A DNA stretch of 64,000 bases, from positions 145,912 to 209,911 of the forward strand of contig NZ_FOLB01000009.1 of NCBI RefSeq assembly GCF_900112345.1. Reading direction: 5' to 3'. The position numbers and the translations under genes are program-made. This document shows positions 59,385-64,000 of the stretch, one piece after another (position 1 is the first letter of the stretch; the number at the start of each line of letters is the position of its first letter). The notes beneath the pieces are model-generated. The model worked only from the letters and a program-made list of their open reading frames with translations. It ran no database searches and was not told the origin of the DNA. The stretch is from Nocardioides terrae (GTDB lineage: Bacteria > Actinomycetota > Actinomycetes > Propionibacteriales > Nocardioidaceae).

Positions 59385-60812
59385 GTGACGTCAACGGCCA
59401 CCAAGGAGAAGCCCGCGCGGGTCGACGACCCGCGCTATCCCCTGACGCGACTCGCCGCCCTTCTCGACGAGGGCAGCCTCGAGCTGATCTCGCCGATGGA
59501 CGACAGCGGCATGGTGGCCGCGAAGGGCATGGTCGACGGCTCCCCCGTCGTCGCGTTCTGCTCCGACGCCACCGTCATGGGCGGCGCCATGGGCGACGAG
59601 GGCTGCCGCGTCGTCGTCGACGCCTACCACCTCGCGCTGACCGACCGCGTGCCGATCATCGGCCTGTGGCACTCCGGCGGCGCCAGGCTGGCCGAGGGCG
59701 TCCTGTCGTTGCACGCCGTCGGCCGCATCTTCCAGGTGATGACCCAGGCCTCCGGCGCCATCCCGCAGATCTCGGTGGTGCTCGGCCCGGCCGCCGGCGG
59801 GGCGGCGTACGGCCCGGCGCTGACCGACGTCGTCATCCTCGGCCCGGAGGGCCGCATCTTCGTCACCGGCCCCGACGTCGTCCGCTCGGTGACCGGGGAG
59901 GACGTGGACATGCTCCGTCTGGGCGGCCCCGAGCCGCACGGCCGCCGCTCCGGTGTGGTGCACATCCTGGCCGACTCCGAGCGCGAGGCGCTGGACCGGG
60001 CGCGGACGGTCGCCCACCTGCTCGGCGCCCAGGGATCGCTGAGCCTCGACCGGGTCGAGGACCTCGACCTCGAAGCGCTGCTCCCCGAGTCGCGGAAGCG
60101 CGCCTACGACGTGCACCCGCTGGTCGACCACCTGCTCGACGAGGGCACCGTCCAGGAGCTGCACGCCCGCTGGGCGCCCAACATCGTCACCGCCCTGGGC
60201 CGGCTGGGCGGCCGCACGGTCGGCGTCGTGGCCAACAACCCGCTGCGCCTCGGCGGCTGCCTCGACTCGCTGTCGGCCGAGAAGGCGTCCCGCTTCGTGC
60301 GGATGTGCGACGCCTTCGGCGTTCCGCTCGTGGTCCTGGTCGACGTACCCGGCTATCTGCCGGGCGTGGGTCAGGAGTGGGACGGTGTCGTACGCCGTGG
60401 GGCCAAGCTGCTGCACGCCTTCGGCGAGTGCGTCGTCCCGCGGGTCACGCTGGTCACCCGCAAGACCTACGGCGGCGCCTACATCGCCATGAACGCTCGC
60501 TCGCTCGGCGCCACCAAGGTGTTCGCGTGGCCGGGCGCCGAGGTGGCCGTGATGGGCGCTGTCGCCGCCGTGCGGATCCTGCACCGCCGCAAGCTCGCCG
60601 AGGTCGCGCCCGACATCCGGGCGAAGGTCGAGGCGGAGCTGGCCACGGAGCACGAGCGCATCGCGGGCGGCGTCGACAGGGCCGTCGAGATCGGCGTCGT
60701 CGACGAGGTGGTCTCCCCCGACACGACCCGCACCAAGATCGCCCAGGCGATCCACGACGCCGTCCAGGCCGGCGGCGTCCACCGCGGCCGGCACGGCAAC
60801 ATCCCGCTCTGA
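59385..60812 (+). CDS. accD: Acyl-CoA carboxylase beta subunit (carboxyltransferase), AccD6-like
   Basis: A 475-residue carboxyltransferase of the propionyl/acetyl-CoA carboxylase type, with two crotonase-like halves. The acyl-CoA half has WHSGGARLAEGV and VVLGPAAGGAAYGPALTD; the biotin half has VDVPGYLPGVGQEWDGVVRRG, KTYGGAYIAMNARSL and WPGAEVAVMGA. It makes malonyl-CoA using a biotinylated alpha subunit not in the window. The position at the end of the fab operon matches mycobacterial accD6. The start is GTG 59385, GGAAGGA upstream. A hairpin follows. Confidence 0.9.
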   Translation: MTSTATKEKPARVDDPRYPLTRLAALLDEGSLELISPMDDSGMVAAKGMVDGSPVVAFCSDATVMGGAMGDEGCRVVVDAYHLALTDRVPIIGLWHSGGARLAEGVLSLHAVGRIFQVMTQASGAIPQISVVLGPAAGGAAYGPALTDVVILGPEGRIFVTGPDVVRSVTGEDVDMLRLGGPEPHGRRSGVVHILADSEREALDRARTVAHLLGAQGSLSLDRVEDLDLEALLPESRKRAYDVHPLVDHLLDEGTVQELHARWAPNIVTALGRLGGRTVGVVANNPLRLGGCLDSLSAEKASRFVRMCDAFGVPLVVLVDVPGYLPGVGQEWDGVVRRGAKLLHAFGECVVPRVTLVTRKTYGGAYIAMNARSLGATKVFAWPGAEVAVMGAVAAVRILHRRKLAEVAPDIRAKVEAELATEHERIAGGVDRAVEIGVVDEVVSPDTTRTKIAQAIHDAVQAGGVHRGRHGNIPL

Positions 60813-60831
60813 CCGGGCCGTAACCCCCGCG

Positions 60832-60853
60832 CCGGGTCCTGCGTTGGACCCGG
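60832..60853. terminator. Hairpin after the fab operon
   Basis: Perfect 8-bp inverted repeat CCGGGTCC / GGACCCGG with a 6-base loop, 20 bases after the accD stop and just before the next start codon. It could end the operon or hinder initiation of the next gene. Confidence 0.65.
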
Positions 60854-60857
60854 TGTG

Positions 60858-61439
60858 ATGCCGATCACGGACAGGGCAAGGGCGCACACCGCCCGTCGAC
60901 TGCTGACGGCTGCCGCCGTCTCGCTCGGCCTGGTCGTCACCGCCACGCCTGCGGTGGCCGCGGAGCCGACGCCCGCACAGTTCGCTGCCATGGGCAGCAC
61001 CTCGGCGCCGCCGTACACCCTGCCGGCGGGCTGCCACTGGTACTCCTACTCCTACCGGATCACCCCACCGGAGCCGGAGTGGTCCCTCGAGGTCCTGGTG
61101 ACCGACGCCGCGGGCGTCGCGCAGGCCTCCGACGTGATCCTGTCCGGCGCGGACGCGACCAGCGGCACGAAGCGGTTCCAGCTGTGTGCCAGCAACACGG
61201 CCGCACCGGGAGTCTTCACCATCCGCGGCCATCTCACCTATCGCCACTACGCGACGATGCCGATCGTCGACCAGACCCAGGACTACTCCGGCTGGATCGC
61301 CACCTCGCACTTCCGCGTCACGAAGCCGGGCACCGCACACCATCGGTCCGCGAAGTGCGCCAAGGCGCGCAAGAGGGCCGGGCGCCTGGACACCAGGAAG
61401 GCACGGCGCGCCGCTCACCGCGCGTGCCGCCGTCGCTAG
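60858..61439 (+). CDS. Secreted protein of unknown function
   Basis: A 193-residue protein with a signal peptide (basic start, LLTAAAVSLGLVVTATPAVA, likely cleavage after AVA-A). The mature part is beta-rich (YSYSYRITPPEPEWSLEVLV), with cysteines near residues 53 and 111 of the unprocessed chain. The tail is strongly basic (about 30 residues of Lys/Arg/Ala with two further cysteines), which may bind anionic cell-wall polymers or DNA. An adjoining GTG at 60855 is an alternative start. No family was recognised. Confidence 0.6.
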   Translation: MPITDRARAHTARRLLTAAAVSLGLVVTATPAVAAEPTPAQFAAMGSTSAPPYTLPAGCHWYSYSYRITPPEPEWSLEVLVTDAAGVAQASDVILSGADATSGTKRFQLCASNTAAPGVFTIRGHLTYRHYATMPIVDQTQDYSGWIATSHFRVTKPGTAHHRSAKCAKARKRAGRLDTRKARRAAHRACRRR

Positions 61440-61440
61440 G

Positions 61441-61971
61441 TCAGACGACCTGGTGCAGCCAGCGCACCGGCGCGCCGTCACCGGCGTGCCGGAACGTCTC
61501 GAGCTCGTCGTCCCACTGCTTGCCGAGGAGCTTGTCGATCTCGACGAGGAGGGTCGTGTCGCCCAGCGCCGCCTTGACGACGGCCGCCTTGAGCCGGTCC
61601 TCGGGGATCATGATGTCGCCGTGGAGGCCCGTGACCGCGTGGTAGACGCCCAGCTCCGGGGTGTAGGAGTAGCGCGAGCCCTCGGAGCCGGAGGTCGGCT
61701 CCTCGGTGATCTCGAAGCGCAGGTGCTTCCAGCCCTTCAGGGCTGAGGCGACGGCTGCCGCGGAGCCGACGGCGCCCGCCCAGGACAGCTCGGCGCGGTA
61801 GGTGCCGACCTGCGCGGGCTGCGGGGTCCAGTCGAGGTTCACGGCGACGCCGAGTACGCCGCCGACGGCCCATTCGACGTGCGGGCACAGCGCGGAGGGC
61901 GCCGAGTGCACGTAGAGCACACCTCGGGTGGCGGTCCGCGAGGCGTTGGGCGTTGTGGTGTGAGCGGTCAC
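61441..61971 (-). CDS. DUF3145 family protein
   Basis: A 176-residue protein with the family blocks RGVLYVHSAPSALCPHVEWA, GVLGVAVNLDWTPQP, ALKGWKHLRFEITEEPT and PEDRLKAAVVKAALGD. Function is unknown; I recall it next to fabF in Streptomyces, so a link with fatty-acid synthesis is plausible. GTG 61971 has AAGGAG five bases upstream. Its 3' end is 1 bp from the stop of the convergent secreted protein gene. Confidence 0.85.
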   Translation of the reverse strand: MTAHTTTPNASRTATRGVLYVHSAPSALCPHVEWAVGGVLGVAVNLDWTPQPAQVGTYRAELSWAGAVGSAAAVASALKGWKHLRFEITEEPTSGSEGSRYSYTPELGVYHAVTGLHGDIMIPEDRLKAAVVKAALGDTTLLVEIDKLLGKQWDDELETFRHAGDGAPVRWLHQVV

Positions 61972-62092
61972 CGTGTTCTCCTTCGTTCCGGCTTGGAGCT
62001 TCGCCTTCCCCAGCGGACTCCGTGTGGAACGAGCCGAATCGATGGCCGCACAATCACAGGTATGTAGTTCTACGCAACATTGTGACGCATGA

Positions 62093-62150
62093 GAGCCCTG
62101 AGCACCAGTGGTACACACCGAACGGTGATACCAACCGGCGCTCAGGGCTC
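62093..62150 (-). terminator. Nested hairpin downstream of TPR-like gene
   Basis: Outer arms GAGCCCTGAGC and GCTCAGGGCTC (11 bp perfect) enclose inner arms GGTA/TACC and CACCG/CGGTG. It lies 7 bases after the stop of the gene at 62158 on the minus strand and upstream of DUF3145, so it likely ends the first transcript. Confidence 0.75.
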
Positions 62151-62157
62151 CCTGCGC

Positions 62158-63345
62158 TCAGTCGCGGCCGACCTCCAGGGCGGCGGCGCGCTCGGCCGCG
62201 TCGGTCAGCTCGTCGGAGTCGATCGCGAAGGTGCGGTGGAACCACATCAGCGCGTCCGTCGGCCGACCGGCCGCCTCGAGGGTGTCGGCGTACGCGTAGC
62301 GCAACCGGACCACCCATGACGACCTGCTCTTGCTCATCAGCGGGGCCTGCTCCAGGACGCGGAGCGCAGCGTCGAACTGGCCCATGTCCCGGCGGGCGCC
62401 CGCCTCGACGATCGTCATCTCGGCCTTCGCCTCGGCGACGAAGTTCGCCACCGACGGGCTCTGGGCCAGCTTGATCGCCTGCTCCGGCTGCCCGAGGGCA
62501 CGGTGGCAGTCGGCCATGATCGGCAGGTACGCCGTCGCACCGTTCATCCGCTTCGCCGCACGCAGCTCCGCGAGCGCCTCGGCGTAGTGGCCGGCCGCGT
62601 ACGCCGCCTCGCCGAGCGCCTCGCGCACGACGGCCAGCCGCTGAGCACGGCTCTTCGCGGCCTTCGCGTGCTGGTAGGCCAGCTCCGGGTCGGAGTCGAT
62701 GAGCGAACCGGCAGCAGCCAGGTGCCGCGCGACGCGGGCAGCCAGCTTCTCGGGCAGCCCCTTGAGCTGGGCGACGATCGAGCGGTCGAGCTCCTTGCCG
62801 GTCACCCACTCGGGCAGCTCGGGGCCGTCGTACGCCTTCTGGTCGGCGGTGCGGGCCGGTGCCTCGCTGCGGTCGGCACGGTCCCGCCGGGGCCGGTCGG
62901 AGCGCTGCGGCCCCTTCGCGCCGTCGCGACCTGCGCCCGGCCGGCCCGTGCCCGACCTGCGGTCGGAGCCGGGCCGGTCGCTGCTCTTGCGGTCGTAGCC
63001 CGCGCGGTCGCTGCCCTTGCGGTCGCTGCTCTTGCGGTCCGAGCCGGGACGGTCGCCGCTCTTGCGGTCGGAGCCGGGACGGTCGCTGCCCTGGCGGTCG
63101 TAACCAGCGCGGTCCGAGCCCTTGCGCTCGCCCGCGGGCCGGTCGGATCGCCGGCTCGGCGCACCATCCTTGCCGCTGGGGCGGCCGGCACCGCTCTTCC
63201 CGGACGAGGCGGAGGCACCACGGCCACCCGCACGTCCCTGACCCGCCGGCTTCCCGCCGCGGTCGGAGCCACTGCGTCCAGGGGCGCCGGTCCGTCCTGC
63301 GCCATCGCCCTTGGTCGGTCGGCTCGAGCGTCGCTCCTCAGCCAC
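62158..63345 (-). CDS. TPR-like protein with long low-complexity charged N terminus
   Basis: A 395-residue protein. Residues 1-165 are disordered and rich in Gly/Ser/Asp/Arg, with about a dozen SDR units in 4- to 6-residue repeats (SDRPGSDRKSSDRKGSDRAG). Residues 170-395 are helical with tetratricopeptide-like pairs (ALGEAAYAAGHYAEALAELR, YADTLEAAGRPTDALMWFHR). RG/SDR tails often bind RNA or ribosomes, and the gene lies directly behind the rRNA operon terminator, so an RNA-related role is possible but unproven. The GTG at 63345 has GAGAGGA upstream. Confidence 0.75.
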   Translation of the reverse strand: MAEERRSSRPTKGDGAGRTGAPGRSGSDRGGKPAGQGRAGGRGASASSGKSGAGRPSGKDGAPSRRSDRPAGERKGSDRAGYDRQGSDRPGSDRKSGDRPGSDRKSSDRKGSDRAGYDRKSSDRPGSDRRSGTGRPGAGRDGAKGPQRSDRPRRDRADRSEAPARTADQKAYDGPELPEWVTGKELDRSIVAQLKGLPEKLAARVARHLAAAGSLIDSDPELAYQHAKAAKSRAQRLAVVREALGEAAYAAGHYAEALAELRAAKRMNGATAYLPIMADCHRALGQPEQAIKLAQSPSVANFVAEAKAEMTIVEAGARRDMGQFDAALRVLEQAPLMSKSRSSWVVRLRYAYADTLEAAGRPTDALMWFHRTFAIDSDELTDAAERAAALEVGRD

Positions 63346-63384
63346 GGTCAGTTCCTCTCTTCGCGAGCATTGGTCCGAAATGCA

Positions 63385-63416
63385 TCGTAGGGGCCACCCT
63401 GAGGTGGCCCCTACGA
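63385..63416 (-). terminator. rRNA operon terminator
   Basis: Perfect 14-bp inverted repeat TCGTAGGGGCCACC / GGTGGCCCCTACGA with a 4-base loop, 10 bases beyond the 5S 3' end on the minus strand. Confidence 0.9.
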
Positions 63417-63425
63417 CAAAGGTAT

Positions 63426-63543
63426 GTCCGGCGGCGTCCTACTCTCCCACAGCCTCGCGGCTGCAGTACCATCGGCGCTGAAGGGCTTAACTTCCGGGTT
63501 CGGGATGGGACCGAGTGTTTCCCCTTCGCCATGGCCGCCGTAA
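63426..63543 (-). rRNA. rrf: 5S ribosomal RNA
   Basis: On the minus strand the sequence begins TTACGGCGGCCATGGCG and holds CCCATCCCGAACCCGGAAG and GGGAGAGTAGGACGCCGCCG, which are the loop C and helix I/V parts of bacterial 5S rRNA. The ends pair (ACGGCGG with CCGCCG). The length is about 118; ends are good to a few bases. Confidence 0.95.
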
Positions 63544-63735
63544 CTCTAGTTCGACCCTCCGGCGCGCCGTCGGCGCTGCTGGGTCGAAAGCCACTATTCA
63601 TATGTCACGTGCACCCGGGTGCGACTGGTGTCGCCACGGGTTCGTGGTGTGGTTGTTGTGGACGCGAGCAGTGTGTCTTCTGCACTGTGTTGGCGCAGGA
63701 CCCTACTTGTTGTTGGTTTTGTTGAGGGCTTGTAT
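63544..63735 (-). other. 23S-5S internal transcribed spacer
   Basis: A 192-bp, less GC-rich spacer with no tRNA. It includes a GAGGGCTTGT / ACAAGCCCTC dyad at about 63724-63745 overlapping the 23S 3' end, a likely processing stem, and GT-rich stretches. Confidence 0.7.

Positions 63736-64000
<265 letters not shown>

Noticed and set aside
62980..63130. Short direct repeats resembling a regulatory or CRISPR-like array
   Set aside because: They are in frame in the TPR-like protein and encode its SDR-rich tail.

Overview
The window is about 71% GC by eye. It carries actinobacterial markers: a gpgS-folP2 pair, an RNase H/phosphatase fusion of the Rv2228c type, DUF3145, DUF3052 next to aceE, and a FasR-type regulator in front of fabD-fabH-acpP-fabF-accD. 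Protein style and gene order suggest a Nocardioides-like organism (Nocardioidaceae). That placement is inference; no taxonomic search was possible.

Layout. (1) 0.3-9 kb: arfB, a divergent AraC regulator and methyltransferase, a secreted lipase, an exported GH15 glucodextranase, a DUF2236 protein, a DUF1059-like protein and an M50 protease. (2) 9-21 kb: housekeeping genes (gpgS-folP2 operon, flavin reductase, sulfurtransferase, RNB ribonuclease, yaaA, RNase H/phosphatase, zinc ribbon, Nif3). It is interrupted at 15.1-16.4 kb by a nuclease-like DUF559/AbiEi gene bracketed by two arrays of one 22-bp tandem repeat in inverted orientation. (3) 21-35.6 kb: a stress and signalling block. It holds an RsbQ-like hydrolase with a PAS-PP2C partner (RsbP-like), two more PP2C phosphatases (receiver-PP2C and GAF-PP2C), two RsbW-like kinases, two STAS antagonists, a CHASE3/HAMP histidine kinase with an Rcp-type receiver, and a GGDEF-EAL protein translationally coupled to a LuxI-like acyltransferase.

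(4) 36-45.4 kb: a catabolic island, tightly overlapping on the + strand. It encodes a crotonase, an acetoacetyl-CoA-synthetase-family ligase, a 3-hydroxyacyl-CoA dehydrogenase, an acyl-CoA ligase, an amidohydrolase, a MarR regulator and a DHA2 MFS transporter. A divergent quinate/shikimate dehydrogenase carries a frameshift. The set resembles the Rhodococcus cou genes for p-hydroxycinnamate side-chain breakdown. The first and last promoters share one motif abutting the -10 box. (5) 45.4-47.4 kb: a decayed glucarate dehydratase fragment, a third STAS/kinase pair whose genes overlap convergently, and tRNA-Val(UAC). (6) 47.4-61 kb: ahpE, an acyl-CoA ligase, DUF3052 and aceE, then a hydrolase, fasR and the fatty-acid synthase type II operon, whose FabD has an unusual C-terminal lipoyl-like domain. 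(7) 61-64 kb: a secreted protein, DUF3145, a TPR-like protein with a low-complexity tail, and the end of an rRNA operon (23S 3' end, 5S, terminator) on the - strand.

Working together, region 3 and the 46 kb pair look like a partner-switching network taking energy (RsbQ/RsbP), phosphorelay (receiver-PP2C) and GAF inputs into STAS/kinase output. Region 6 couples pyruvate oxidation to malonyl-CoA and fatty-acid synthesis.
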